Assembly (NCBI GenBank): GCA_949128115.1
Contig: OX421966.1
Location: 57,223,416-57,287,415 of the forward strand
DNA length: 64,000 bases
Source: Anaspis maculata
Taxonomy: Eukaryota; Arthropoda; Insecta; Coleoptera; Scraptiidae
Direction: 5' to 3'
The notes beneath the pieces are model-generated. The model ran no database searches, was not told the origin of the DNA, and saw only the letters and a list, made by a program, of their open reading frames with translations. The stretch's first letter is position 1, and each line of letters begins with the position of its first letter. The position numbers and the translations under genes were made by a program. This document shows positions 36,376 to 49,153 of this stretch, one piece after another.

Positions 36376-37129
36376 CACGTTAAGCGCCAGACTCAAAAAT
36401 CAAGATGTTTCCTGTAGTGCCATGTGAGACGCGGCGGGACACAAAAATTTTCTTGTCTCAGTGCGCCACGTGACACGCCTGGCGGGTCACTGCCGCAAAA
36501 TTTCAACTGATGATATAAAATTCAAAAAAAGCTTGAAATTGGTATTGATGCTTGCATGAGCTTCTAGAAACCCCATAATTTATTCATGCATTACACATTC
36601 CCAGTCTTCGCATTCCTACAGGGTGTAACAGAGAAGTGGAAACACCTATATATTTTTTTTTCCTGACACTTTTTCAGAAAATTCTTCGAAAGGGTAACTA
36701 TAACGATTTTGGCTATTGTTTGGCTAATCTGTCAGTGTCAATAATTTTTTTTTGCTCCCTCAATTTTTTGACAAATGACAAGTTTTTGACATTTTTTTAA
36801 ACTTTTTTCTTCATTTCGCAGCAATGAAGACTACGTATTTTTATCCCTGTGGTAGCATACGATTTTTGTTCCTGTCATTACCTTTTTGTTGAAGTAATAG
36901 AGATGGAATTGAAAAAATTAGGCTATATTTTTTCTTATTGCATTTTTTCAAAAGCTCCCTCAAGGGGTGTAACAATCTTGATTATTGCGCATCTGTCAGT
37001 GTCAATATTTTCTTAGTCCTCTAATTTTATGATATAAACTGCTCAATATTTGAAATGTCGGTATCAAAAATTTTACCCTTTTTCAAAATGATATGAAACT
37101 GACACAACCGATTCCGATTTCCACATTGA

Positions 37130-37970
37130 AGTCTGTCTGTCTGTCTGTCTGTGTGTCTGTATTCCTGTCTCTGTGTGATTTTCAATGATATCTCTCAAAC
37201 GGTAGATCCAAGTGAGCCTCAATTTGGTATGTGCGCATGATTTTGGCGTCCAATGAGCTTGAATCAGATTTCAGTTGAAATTGCCTCCTGAGGGCGCACT
37301 TGCACCGTCTCAATTCTGGAATTTTTGACATATGAACCTCAACTTAGATATCTATGCAGATGCTTCGTTAGTTGAGAAACACATTCTAACATTTTGATTT
37401 GAATGAATATGTCTCACAATTATAGCTTCAATTTCTTGTTTTCCAAAAATCTGTGTTTATTTTTCTGAGTTGAACCATTACAGAAACGAGCGAGTGAAAA
37501 AAGGCAGTATGTAGGTATTGTTGGGACAAGGTATTGTTATACAATTTTTTGCAAAAAAGTACGTGAAGGCTGATTTTACAAGTGATCACTACTTGTTCGT
37601 ATCTGTAACTGTTCAGCCATCAGCGCTTGAAAGAAGAGTCAAAGCAGAGATTTTTGAAAAATAAGAAATGGACCCTACCTATATTTTATTTTTGAGACAT
37701 ATGCAGACCAAAATTTCAAAATGTGTTTTTGGACTAACAAAGAATCTGGAAATTTGATCTCAGATCCGTACGTCAAAGATTCCGATATTGATACGGTGCA
37801 AATGTAGTGCCTTCTGGAGGCGGATTCCAGCCAAAATCTGAGAAGCTCATTGGACATCTTGACCATTCGCGCATGTCAAATTTCAGCTGAATTGGGTCTA
37901 CCGTTTGGGAGTTTCATCAACAATTACACAGACATAGAAACACAGACAAACAGACAGACATGCTTCAATC
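37130..37970. repeat. inner palindrome with CTGT repeats
   Basis: (CTGT)n at about 37134-37155 pairs with CAGACAAACAGACAGACA at about 37946-37965. Further in, ACGGTAGATCC pairs with GGGTCTACCGT, and AGGGCGCACTTGCACC has a diverged mate. Non-coding. Confidence 0.7.
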
Positions 37971-39467
37971 TGGAAATGGTCCAAATAAATCGTCTGGGAG
38001 ACTTGAAAATAGATATATTTGTCAAAATTCAAAAACAATTTTCATGCGCATTCACAAGATTATCTTTTTCATTCGAGAATGAGAACCAAGAAAGTAAAAT
38101 AGGGTTCCAGAGGGCGCGGATGTTATTAACTGTTCAAGCAATAAGCATACAAAATTACAGGTTTTTGTCAATAAAAAATCGATTTTATCGACGCGACGAC
38201 CAAAATAATTACTAAATTGTAACTTTTACAAAAAAAAATCATAAAATATTTTTTCCACGGAAACGGGGATCTATTGAACTAAGCACAATTTTGCAATGCT
38301 TCACATTCCACCCTGTAAAGAATGTTATTGGGTTAAAAAAAAAAAATACCCACAGGGGAGATTGCTGAAAGCTGAAAGATGTACCTATCTACTAAAGAAC
38401 CGTGGGAACGAAATCAAATGATATTATTTTGAAAAAGGGTAAAATCTCCGATACCGACATATCAAATTTATGTGCAGTTGAGGTGACAAATTTTTCAATT
38501 TTTTTTGCATTTTTTTTCATTCCGGGCAATGACAACTACGTATTTTTCTCCGTTTGATAACATACTTTGTGTTTCTATCATTATCCCTTTATTCTTATAA
38601 TAATTCAGAAGTGTCATCGGTTCTTTCAGAAAACTGCTTTCGGAGTAGGTTCAGAACTTTGAGGAATATCACCCAGAGTGTATCAAAGCCATTTATAAAC
38701 GCACAGGGTAACTGTCAGTGAAAATGTCACTTAGGATTCATAAACACGAACGGGCAGAGTCTGAGTACATCTAGTTTACACTACATAAGCAGAGAAGAAA
38801 TTTTCCCACACAGTGGGAGATTAGCGCGGAACATACAGTGCTGTTCACTAATTTATTTAAATTTTTTAATGAAGAAATGTGCCACTGTTCCGCGACCTAC
38901 CAATTTTAAAACGTGCTCCAAGGAAAGAGCTGTGAACATTTTGACTGTTGCGCTATCGCAGATCTGTCAGTGTTAACATGTTTTTCTAACAATGCACTCT
39001 GCATACCTAACCACGACAACAAGAGATGAATAACAGAAGCAAAAAATTATATATTAACCTGAGAAAATACGGATTGTTGTCATTGGCGTGAAAAAAGTCA
39101 AACAATTTGAAACTTGTCATCAGAGTTGTCACCTGTCAAAAAATTGACAATGACAATAATCAAAATCCTTCTATTCCTTGAAGTTTTAATTTTTGGAAAA
39201 TTCGATAGAAAAAAACAAGCCATGAATTTTTAATTTTATTGGCATCACCTATCCACAACAAAATTGTGATGACAAACAAAAATGCTATGCTTTCTACAGA
39301 ATCGTCGTAAATTAAAATGCATGCAAAGACCATTTTGGTAGGCGAGATCTAGTGACGTAATCAGTTTCACGGCTTCCTTCATTAGAGCAAGCTATGGAAA
39401 AAATGTGCTGAGTTGGCACAAATGCTACAATGCTATAACTAGCTTCTGACGTCTTGAGAGATGTGCT

Positions 39468-39678
39468 ATATTCCATACACTTTCTATTTTCAGTAGAATG
39501 ACTTATTTGGGCAAAAATAAAGTTACAAACTGGAGCAGCGCTGGGAAAATACGGCCGATGGCCGCTGATAGTTTCACTCCAAGACTTTGCAGGTGCCATC
39601 AGCCGTAGCCCCCCAGCTTGTCACTTTATTTTTCCTCCAAAAAGTCATTCAACTGAAAATAGAAAGTTTATGGGATAT
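39468..39678. mobile_element. small hairpin element, family P, copy 2
   Basis: Second copy of the element at 17420-17637. It has inverted ends (ATATTCCATACACTTTC... / ...GAAAGTTTATGGGATAT) and the same core GCAGGTGCCATCAGCC. It inserted within the 36376-41045 foldback. Confidence 0.82.
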
Positions 39679-41045
39679 TGAGGGTGATGTTAAAACAATT
39701 CTGTCTTCTAAATAATTCTGAAGTTATGAAAAAACAAAAGTTGGTCCTTCGATTGCTTCTATTTCCGTTGTTTCAAAAGATTTCAGTGAACTGTTCATGG
39801 AAAAATAATAAGTAGAAAAAATCAACCTCTGAATCTATATTGAATTTCTGCAAAGTGTGTCAATATTTTCAAAAAAAAATGACATCTGTCAAGAAAGGTG
39901 ATAATAAAAAACTAAGATCACCATCAGATCCACAATGCCAATGGTCAAAATAGATACACAATTTGAAGGAATTTTCTGAAAAAATGCCAAGGAAAAATTT
40001 CCACTTCCCTATGAGAAGCAGATTTTACTTACAACGCTTTGAGGTTTGATATACGCGCCTTTGTTCGGATGCATGTCGTTGAGATATCAAAAAACTCTCA
40101 TTCTCATTCTCATTCAAAATTCTACGAATATCAAATTCAACAAACACGGGATAATGACAGAAACAAAAGATAAACCTTTTGGAGAAAAATATTCAATTTT
40201 CCTTGTGGCGATTGAAATAAACGTTGTCAAAAAAAAATTGTCATCAGTCAAAAAATGATGATGATAATAACAAACCAATGTCACTATCAAATCCGCAATG
40301 ATCAAAATCGTTATACCCATAAAAAGAATCATCTGAAAAAGTGCCAGAGAAAAATAATGGAGGGGATTCTACTTCTCTGGGACACCTGCATACAAGTGGT
40401 GCTATTTGAAAAAATCAAGTTATAGGCTGCTTTGTAAAAATGGGGCACCCTGTATAAAGCAAAAAATTTGAAAAATGCACTTTGGCCTATCATTTATGAT
40501 GGCCTTCAGTTCACTCTAGTATCAAACGGCGTAGATGCTGTCGAGGTCTCCCATATCAATGGCTCACCCTGTATAGGCAAAGAAATACGAACTGATATCA
40601 AAAATGCAAGATATAGTTCAGTAATAGTAACACTACCTACTGAATGAATGCAGGGTAACTGTTCGTCACCAATAAGATTAAATGAAAGTGAAATTTCGAA
40701 ATTTCGTAACCTCCAACTTACACTTTTGCCGGTCACATGAGGTCCATATTCGCACTCAGGATTATCCTGGAAGACTTACCCATGCATAAAACGTGATATT
40801 TACAACAACAAAAAATTGAATCCCCCCAGTGCCACGTGACCTGCCAGGAGGGTCACGGATTTTTTTTCGATTTCTTGAACCATTAACACAAATAAAACGG
40901 TATGGTGTACTCCAAAAAATTAATTACTGCATGGAATGGTGGAAAAGAGCTTGCACTTCCTAACGACCCTTTCAAAAAAATGTAGCGCGGCACCAGCGGA
41001 AACGCGCCGGCGTGAGACGCCGCGGGTCACATGGCACTCAACGTG

Positions 41046-41445
41046 TTATTAAACTAATGCGGAGCACAAAAATCATGAAAAACTCCCGACGTTCATGAAA
41101 GAAAGGATTATTCAGAATTCATGACTCATTCTGTACCTACAGCAAACAAAATTTCAAAACACATCCAGGGGATCAAAAAAACTGCTTCTTAGTCAAAATG
41201 TGCAAAAAAAAAAATGAAGATAACATATAGATGAGGCAGAAGACAACAAACACGCAAATATTGCGCCTTTTAGAGCTAAAAGCGAGCACCTTAGCGTTTG
41301 GCTTGATAATATAAGGCTTTGATCAGTTTGATCTTCATCATAGTTAGAGAGCGAATTGAAAATTTTTTACATGTTCTATTCGCTAAGTTGGATGCAACTG
41401 TCGACTAGCAGCTTGACGTTTCCATCTATAAGGAATCTAAATATG
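41046..41445. other. spacer, no gene seen
   Basis: AT-rich. Nothing recognised. Confidence 0.4.
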
Positions 41446-41860
41446 TACCAAGTTTTATTTCGCATATAATTCATTATTTTGACTTTTTATCGCATACAAA
41501 TTGATAGTCCATATAATCGCATACAGCCGCATATTTAGTCCATATTTTTGCACATAACTAAATATTTGTCACTATTTTGGGCATTTTTTTTTAAATGTGC
41601 TAGAGAATCACGATATTTAGATTTCAAGGAAAAAATAATTGAACATTTTCGAAGAATGTTTTTTTTACTTCGATGGTCAAAGTTGGTTGGTTGGTTTTAC
41701 ATGTAAATGTTGAAATTTTCACTATTCTTGCAGCTTATATTACATATTTACTCGCATATATTGCTCTATTCGGACATTTTTACCGCATATTTTGATACTT
41801 TTTAAGCGCATATAAACTGCATATTTTGGACTTTTTTACCGCATATAAATCCGCTCCCTA
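41446..41860. repeat. degenerate CGCATATA repeat tract
   Basis: TTTTACCGCATAT-like units recur irregularly (near 41460, 41488, 41515, 41750, 41790, 41812, 41840), mixed with other AT-rich sequence. It may be a decayed tandem array or the end of an element. Confidence 0.55.
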
Positions 41861-42349
41861 CTAATAGTGCACATGAGTTACATCACATCCACATAAAATA
41901 TAGCACCCCCCAAGGTATCAGGTATATATGTAACAGCCTACCTAGAGGCAAAATTGACAATGTGAAGTTTTCTTGTTGAGATCATTGCAAAGAGAAAGGC
42001 CCCAAAAAAGGAATTGTAATGTCGCGGAACACCCTGTATATTATAATATTAATAATAACTCAATAAGCAAGAGCAGAAATCAATATAAAAGTCTTGCAAA
42101 ATGTGTAAAATGCTCACTGCTCGATCAAACTAGAAGAGAAACCAATTTTTTCCAAAGAACAGGCCATCAACATTCAACATGCTTGATTTCTATACTACAT
42201 GACTCCATAAGCAACACAAAAAAGACTGCTTCAAGAAAGCCCGTTGCTTTATCACAAAATGCATAGTTTAGGCATTTTTTGGCCCTAATCCACCGGACTA
42301 TACTGAACACTTCACAACAGTTTAACTATTACTTCATAGAAACAGAATA
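41861..42349. other. spacer with one CACCCTGTA half-site
   Basis: An isolated CACCCTGTATA lies at about 42030-42040. A 97-codon plus ORF at 41973-42266 is K/R/S/N-rich with no recognisable family and is not called. Confidence 0.4.
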
Positions 42350-42672
42350 GAGTATTATACTTTTGAAAAAATATTTTGTTTTCGACAGAATCGGAAACTA
42401 TATTGAAAAAAAGCTGACCCGTATTTTTTTATTTTGCCATAAATCGTATCGTTTGGCCGCAATAAATAAATGAAATTCCTATATTCTGCCTATTTCTGAC
42501 GTCATTTACACAGGCAGTATAGGCGGCGACTCGCTGTGACGTCAGAACTAGTTGATGTTATTTATTTATTGCGCCCAAACGATACGAGTTTTGACTGAAT
42601 AAAAAAACACGGGTCAATTATTTTTCAATCTAGTTTCCATTTCAATCGAAAATTTTTTTTAGTATAATACTC
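42350..42672. mobile_element. palindromic element with CRE-like sites
   Basis: A 323-bp inverted repeat. GAGTATTATACT pairs with AGTATAATACTC, and pairing continues inward through GACCCGT/ACGGGTC, ATCGTATCGTTTGG and its mate, and AATAAATAAAT blocks. Two perfect TGACGTCA sites (42497-42504, 42537-42544) sit near the centre. Non-coding. Confidence 0.82.
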
Positions 42673-43404
42673 CATTGTGAAAAGTTGACGGTGACGCCGC
42701 AATTCCTCAGCGTTTCGCACACCGCACGTCCTCGCGTGCGTTCCAGCTTCGCTCCTCCAGCTTCCCCTCTCTCAATCTCCATCAAGTTTGTCTTCTCGCC
42801 ATTTCTCCCGCGCCTCTCTGCTACTGCTGTTTTTCCTCCTCTCCCCATGCTCCACTTTTAAATGCAAATTTCACCCAGGAACCGACTCTGCCGTGTAGAT
42901 TGTCGGGTTTTCGGGAGAAACACGCGGATTTTTGCATTTGTATGGCTGCAATTTTTGCCCCCCGGTTAATTTGTCGCTTCGTCCTCCCTCCCGTGTTTCC
43001 TCTTCCTCCACCGTACCTACTCGGTGTTTGGTACCTACCAGCTACTCCTGCGTTCAGTGAGGTAGGCGCTCCATAGAATTTTATGATTTGTTCAATATTC
43101 TGCTACATTGAGCATTCGCCATCAACCCAGATTCTTTCCCCCTGATGCCCGTATTGCTCTTCTTGTTTTTCTTGTTTGCTCTTGTGTGAAAATTAGCGTA
43201 TTTCCGGTCTTTTCTTTCAAGTTCATTTTGAGTTTCAAGAACAATTTACAGGCAGGTAACTACTACGATACAGATATTTTCACCCTAAATGGAACGTTTC
43301 ATATCTACTTTTCTTTTCCAGTTTTAGCATCTAAATATACATGATACTGATGTGGTATGGTGCATTTTGGCTGCGGAAATATCAGGAGAAGAATATCGCC
43401 TATA
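42673..43404. other. GC-richer non-repetitive DNA
   Basis: About 42680-43060 is GC-rich relative to its flanks and pyrimidine-rich on the plus strand (TCCTCC, CTCTCTC). No partner elsewhere in the window. The short minus ORF here (42642-42848) is low-complexity and not called. A promoter or UTR is conceivable but unsupported. Confidence 0.4.
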
Positions 43405-44046
43405 CAGGGTGTTCCAGGCATGATAGCAAACAATTTAACTGTGCGTAGATCTCGTCAAAATATGACGAAAACCCATTAACCATTTTGCAAAGTTCGGCCT
43501 AATGACGAAGGTACAGCCCTCCATCAGCCCTCTACAAACCTGCGCAAAAGCAGGTTTGTCATAATTATCCATCAACCTTCCAAATTTAGGAAGAATCCAA
43601 CCAGTGGTGTAGGAGTTATGAGGGTCAATAATTTAGAAGCATCCGAAGAAAAGTTGACTTAAGATGACCCCTCTTAAGTTCTACGCCACTGATTGAATTC
43701 TTTTCAAATTTGGCAGGTTGATAGATAATTATGACAAACCAGCTTATGCTGAATTAAAGCTAAATTTAGCTTCAATTAGCTAATTTAGCTTGTTAGTCTG
43801 TTGCGTGCCCGTATATATAATAATAACAATAATAATAACATTATTGATAATAATAATAATAATAATAATAAAATTTGTTGAAACGTGCCTGAGCTACAGA
43901 TTTTTGAAATCCGAAAAAAGTGAATTTTGGAGGGCTGTATCTTCGTCATCAGGCCGAACTTTACAAAATGGTATATAGGGTTTCGTCATATTTTGACGAG
44001 ATCCACCCGCAGGTAGATTTTTTGCTATCATCTCTGTAACACCCTG
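43405..44046. mobile_element. foldback element, family K (TA target)
   Basis: TA|CAGGGTGTTCCAGGC...TAACACCCTG|TA. The arms pair through ATGATAGCAAA/TTTGCTATCAT, GATCTCGTCAAAATATGACG and its complement, and AGGGCTGTA blocks. An inner palindrome (about 43545-43745) pairs TTTGTCATAATTAT with ATAATTATGACAAA. A decayed (AAT)n microsatellite is at about 43816-43872. 642 bp, non-coding. Confidence 0.87.
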
Positions 44047-44256
44047 TATATCCATTCAAATAATGGAAACGTGTATCTATTCTGAAGTACTTAACAAAAT
44101 GAGTATCACCCTGCAAAATTTGACCCAACTTTGAAACTAGACAACTTTGGAATGCTACAAGCGATTCAATCAATTCTTAGACCGTTTGCTAGCCCAGTCC
44201 TTGAGCTATTATTATGTATTTTTTGAATACATGAAGTATTCAACATAATATTTCCA

Positions 44257-44420
44257 CAGGGTGTTTGATAGACTGGTGCAAAATTTCTGACAGTTTGACA
44301 TGCTCCTTCTTGAACAATTTTTTTCACTTATACCATAGGCAGAAAGGTGGACCTCATATCTCGGACGGTTTGTAAATTTTCGGTGTATCTCTTTAATTTA
44401 CAGGGCGACCTTAAAAATGT
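44257..44420. repeat. partial copy of an ACAGGGTGTT-type element
   Basis: ACAGGGTGTTTGATAGAC...AAAATTTCTGA resembles the start of the piece at 28886-29010. Only one end is clear. Confidence 0.5.
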
Positions 44421-44739
44421 AACTTTTTTCGTAATGCAATAATAACTCAATCCCTTGTTACCCGATTTTCAAAATTTTTGGCTTATTTTGAGACTGAAGC
44501 GTCAGATAGGAATACCAAAGGATCAAAATCAGCTCAAGACAGACATTCAAGATACAGGGTTGCATGAAAAGTGACCCACACCTGAACTCCTTTCGGAGTC
44601 TAAGTTGAGAGAAGAATCGAATGAAAATCAATTCACCTTGAAAAGTAGCATTAATTCTAACACTTGTAACGATTACATTTCACATGAATTGAAAGTTTGC
44701 AGTTTGTGTTTGAAACAAACAATAACCAGGTGAGCCGCC

Positions 44740-45060
44740 TCACGGCCGAAATTTAAAATCGTCAAGGGAGTGGTAGCGCTGAGGCTGCAGGAATCTGTCC
44801 ATCGACAAATGCTTTTGATGCAGGGCTCTGCTCATTCTTCGCGCGAGCAGCGCCAGAGGGCTCTGTCGTGTTGAAGAGGGAAGCGAGAGTAGTACATGAG
44901 CTAGTAGCCGGAGCTGATCGTTCCATTTTGGGCTGCAAGAATTGTCGCGAGTTGGCATCGGCATTTTGATCTCGCAGCCACAGCGCCATTTTGGCGAGAA
45001 AACCTCTTCGTTTTCAAAGCGGCATGGCCGCCTTCAAGTGATTTGATTTCCATCTGTTAG
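44740..45060 (-). other. GC-richer stretch with a 75-codon minus ORF
   Basis: A minus ORF starts at an ATG near 44987 in a CCAAAATGGCG context, a good start context, and runs to a stop near 44762. The peptide (MALWLRDQNADANSR...) is Ala/Ser-rich and unrecognised, with no other expressed-gene evidence. A CAG|GTGAGC donor-like site lies on the plus strand at about 44726-44735. It may be a retroelement leader or unrelated unique DNA. Confidence 0.25.
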
Positions 45061-45371
45061 AGGTATGTGTTAAACAACGAATCAATTCAGATTTAGAGCG
45101 CGACCATCCGACTTTTAGGTTTTCCTTTTCTGTGCCGTCTTCTCTCCGTTTGTGGCAAGTGTATTCGAGAGGCACCCACCGTCAACATCAACGCAGCTAC
45201 TAATGCCGTTCCTGTAACCATGAAACCATGCGCTGCTCCACGAATTTCTGAGGCCACGGTTATCTGCACGCCGGAGTCAGCTGGGACCCAGTGCACCATC
45301 GGCCAGCTGTTTCGCGGTTTATCCGGAATCCCGAAGAAGAAACCGTCGCTGCCTTTCGTCACAGACAGCAT

Positions 45372-45486
45372 TTTTCTACCGTTCCCCATCAGGAAGCGTT
45401 TAAACAACAATTTTCTACCGTCACCCATCTGGAGGCGTTCAACAACAGTTTCAACCATCTCTCTTCAGGAGGCCATTTCAACAAAT
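45372..45486. repeat. 3-unit tandem repeat, about 39 bp
   Basis: Units begin at about 45372, 45411 and 45449: TTTTCTACCGTTCCCCATC, TTTTCTACCGTCACCCATC, then a more diverged TTTCAACCATC. The near-multiple-of-three period keeps frames open on both strands, so the ORFs over this stretch are not independent evidence for a gene. Confidence 0.7.
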
Positions 45487-46946
45487 TCCGGCGGAGTGCT
45501 ATCGTCCAGCCAGTAAGCCCGACACCTTTAGCTTCTTAGGCACCGCGTGCCGCTTCGCTGCACGAGAAAGAGATTTTCTGCTGCCATCCAGAGACGTCTC
45601 AACCGACCCTCGTGGTCCTTGACATCTGCTGCTTCTGCGATTAGTTCCTGTGTTCGGTGACGTATATCCTTGACTAAGTCAAGTATTTTGAGGTGCCCCC
45701 TTTGTTCATTTTATTACGCGGAATTGAATAGGGCAACAGAGCTTTGCCAGGATGCGTAAGGATGGACAAGAAATATATCTGTGCACAAAAATAAGGTTCT
45801 TTCCTAGTCGTCTGACCGCGAAAGTAATTTCAGGACGAAAGTCGAGTCCTTTTAACTAGGTTTCGAAGGGATTAGCCACGGGTACTAATTTTGTTGTGGG
45901 TGTATAGTCGCACCATAGTTTTTGCTGCATTCCGCTTTATGAGTGTTTTTATTATGTACCAAGTTTTCATTTAATAACACAGATTGTAACACCAGTAATT
46001 TTTCTTAAAGTAAACACATCTATTCCTCGTAAAAGGTACTTCTTTTTCGTTATCCAATAATTTTTGCAATTTCAGTTTCTGTCAGTTGTCGCCATTTTCC
46101 ACTAAAGAAACCATCAATCGTTTTCGAAGTTAAGCGTATAAACCGGGTGTTAGCTCTATAGACTTGACCGAGAAGTCCGGAGCCGTCTACCTAACCTTGG
46201 TTGGCGCCCTTGAAAAAATAAATAAAAACGAAAGATCTCACCGTGGACCCACGGCCGCTCTGCACGAAAAACGACTGGCCGCGAGCAACAACTTCTGTCT
46301 GGACTGGTAGCCCTGCGCTCCCAGTGCAGATAGGAAAGTTACACACTTCAAGGTGTTTTTTCTTCTATGGGACTAGAATTGCTGGTTAACAGGCCACATT
46401 TGAACTGTTTGCTTTTGAACAAGAAACATCGCCTTTGCACCTGAAAATGTTTGTAACCAAAGCAATAAAAGCCTAATAATCACTAGCAAACAAGTCAGTC
46501 ATTGCTTCGATTTTTGTAACGCTGGTTACGAGCAGTTTCGTGTGAGCAAGGCATGGACCTGTACTTAACTAGACTTATAATACCGTATATTGTCGTGACT
46601 TCAGTGAGGAGCCGACATGTTCGTTACCAGTAGGAACTTTCAATTTGTACAATTGATACTGACCGTTCTGAAATAGTAGCTTTTCTTCTAAGAAAATTGA
46701 AGGGTGACACTTATTTTGTTGAGAACTTTCTCATTGCCACATTTTAAACCTTCTTATTCAGATTGACTTCAGATATTTTCATCTTCATTAATAGCTCCAC
46801 AACTCGGTGACAGCCTTGCTTGGTTTATAAATGTTTTCTCGTCATGCTGCTCTGTCGCCGAACGGAAAATTTGGCACTTTTTTCTCCATTAAATTTTTCG
46901 CCCGGTCATTAGCGAAACGCCCTCGCTCCTAACCTTTCTGACCTTC
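45487..46946. other. unassigned DNA, possible LTR-element remnant
   Basis: TTGGCGCCC at about 46201-46209 resembles the start of Lys-type primer binding sites in Gypsy-like elements, but no LTR pair, gag or pol can be seen. The rest is unremarkable AT-rich DNA without a convincing ORF. Confidence 0.25.
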
Positions 46947-49153
46947 TAGTCCGGATGCTAGTTGCATAAAATGGAATGAACCTTGCATTTTTTGATGAGA
47001 AGATGCTACTTGGTGGAAATGTTCTTTGCATCATACTCTTCCGATCCAGAAAGGTAGCCATCAGCGCTATCCACGCCGGCAGCGTATACAGGGTGAAACA
47101 GAAAAAAAAAGTTGGAAAATTATATCTAAATAACCAAAGCATGTGGAGACGTGTAATTCACCACATACATTAACTGTTTTATGCTCATTAAGTCACAGCA
47201 AACCGTTCTTGATTACCTTGAACCGTCTTTGAAGTGTAGGGGAAAAACAGAAAAAAAAACAAAAACACTCTTTTTCCCATAAATAAGTGATTCTTAGAGA
47301 TATTGACACAATACTTGGTATTTCTACAAAAAGTAGTGTTAGGAATGATATGAGCTGGGTAGCCAATTCCTAAGCCAACTATTTCCAGAAATACGATTGT
47401 CAACTTTTTTTTCCTCTTGAGCACCATCTTGAATCTGCCCTGTGAGGCATCGTTGAAAAAGTGATTGGTTATCATAGTTATGGTAATATGTAATCATTGC
47501 ATCATAGAAACAACCTACTCATCATAATTTAGTGACCTCTTCGGCGGGAAAGAATTGCCATTCACGTATTTTCTGGCTCTTCAAAGCTTCAGTGTCCATG
47601 ATGGCATTTGCAACATCTGGAATTGTAAAATATTTGACGCATTATGAACCTTGATGTACTTTGATGTAGCTTACCAAGTTTTGCAATCATCAATTAGAAG
47701 GTTTGTTCTTAAAAGCTGTTTGAACAAAATTTGTTCAACTTTTTAATGGAAAATGCAAAATATTGGATCTTTCACCCTTATTTAATCCCTCGTTGAGGAA
47801 AGCCTGAAACCGAAAGTCTCCAAAATTTCTATGCTAATGGTTCACTGAGAACTGCTCTTCAATGTGTAGTTGTCAAAATCTGCATAGTTGCGTTCAGATC
47901 CCCGACAGAGAGCGACAAAGGGGTTCATGCAGTGAAAAAAGACACAACTTCCAATGCAACGGAGAAATCCCGGGAATGTCTCTTTTAGATAGGCTTCCCG
48001 CAATACACAGGTTCTGTGAGCCTCTCAAGCGTGGGTGAAATGCTTGAAACATTACTAACTTAAGGCTCTAACAGTGTACCAAATTGCACATTTATGTTTA
48101 AAAAAGCAAGGTCTCCAGACAGCTTTCAGTCTAGCCCTGGACTAGTTTTTTCTCGACTGTACTTTATGTCTTTTTTTACTGCATGAACGTCTCTGTCGTT
48201 CTCTGTCTGGAATCTGAACGCAACTATGCAATTTTTGACAACTAAACATTGAAGAGCACTTCCCGCTGAACCATTATCGTGAAAAATTCGGAGACTTTCG
48301 GTTTCAGGCTATCCTCAGTGAGGGATCAAGTGAGGGTGAGAGACCCAATATTTTGTATTTTTCATAAAAAAACGACACAAATTTTGTTCAAACAGCTTTT
48401 AAGAACAAACCTCTTAATTGATGATTGTGAAACTTGGTAGACTACCTCAAAGTACATCAAGGTTCATAATGTGTAACATATTTCACCATTCCAGATGTTG
48501 CAAATGCCATCATGGGCACTAAAGCATTGAAGAGCCAAAAAATACGTGAATGACAATTCTTTCCCGCCGAAGAGGTCACTAAGTTATGATAAGGAGGCTG
48601 TTTTTGCGATGCAATGATTTCATGTTACCATTATTATAATAGCCAGTCACCTTTTCAACGATGCCTCACAGGGTAGATTCAAGATGGTGCTCAAGAGGAA
48701 AAAAAAGTTGACAATCGTATTTCTAGTAATAGTTGGCTTAGAAGCTGGCTACCCAGCTCATATCATTTCTAACATTACTTTTTGTAGAAATACCAAGTAT
48801 TGTGTCAATATCTCGAAGAATTACTTATTTATGGAAAAAAGATTGTTCTTGTTTTTTTTTCTGGTTTTTTCCTACATTTCAAAGACAGTTCAAGGTAATC
48901 AAGAACAGTTTGCTGTGACTTCATAAGTATGAAATAGTTAATGTATGTGGTGAGTTACACGTCTCCACATGTTTCGGTTAATCGAATATAATTTCTCAAC
49001 TTTTTTTTTCTGTATCACCCTGTATACGCCGCCGGCATGGATGGTGCTGATGGCTACCTTTCTGGATCGGAAGAGTACAATGCAAGGAACATTTCCACCG
49101 AGTGGCATCTTCTCATCAAAAAATGCAAGGTACTTTCAACTAGCATCCGGACT
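46947..49153. mobile_element. 2.2-kb palindrome, family L
   Basis: AGTCCGGATGCTAG at the left is inverted at the right (CTAGCATCCGGACT). The arms (about 46947-47945 and 48165-49153) pair almost throughout, including TACAGGGTG at 47088 against CACCCTGTA at 49016. The palindrome continues about 140 bp beyond these CAGGGTG ends, so it is larger than a simple TACAGGGTG element. The mirrored small ORFs (minus 47188-47475, plus 48684-48926) differ mostly by amino-acid changes, so coding is unlikely. Confidence 0.85.

Larger units (their letters stand above)
36376..41045. mobile_element. 4.7-kb nested foldback between TTAA-like sites
   Basis: The outer ends CACGTTAAGCGCC (left) and GGCACTCAACGTG (right) are inverted. 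Both are followed inward by short blocks shared in inverted form (GTGCCATGTGA / TCACATGGCAC). TTAA precedes the left end (36372-36375) and TTATTAA follows the right end, so a piggyBac-like TTAA target is plausible. Nested inside are a CAGGGTGTAACAGAGAAGTGG element (from 36619; mate near 40365-40388), a palindrome with CTGT repeats (about 37130-37970) and a family P hairpin (39468-39678). No transposase. The internal boundaries are uncertain. Confidence 0.7.

Noticed and set aside
45093..45540. Overlapping ORFs on both strands
   Set aside because: Kept open by a 39-bp tandem repeat, a multiple of three; no family signal.
46201..46209. Primer binding site of an intact LTR retrotransposon
   Set aside because: TTGGCGCCC alone is too short; no LTR pair, gag or pol is found around it.
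47188..48926. Mirrored ORFs MVLKRKKKLTIVFL... in the 47-49 kb palindrome
   Set aside because: The two arm versions differ at about a dozen residues over 80, mostly amino-acid-changing, so no sign of protein selection.
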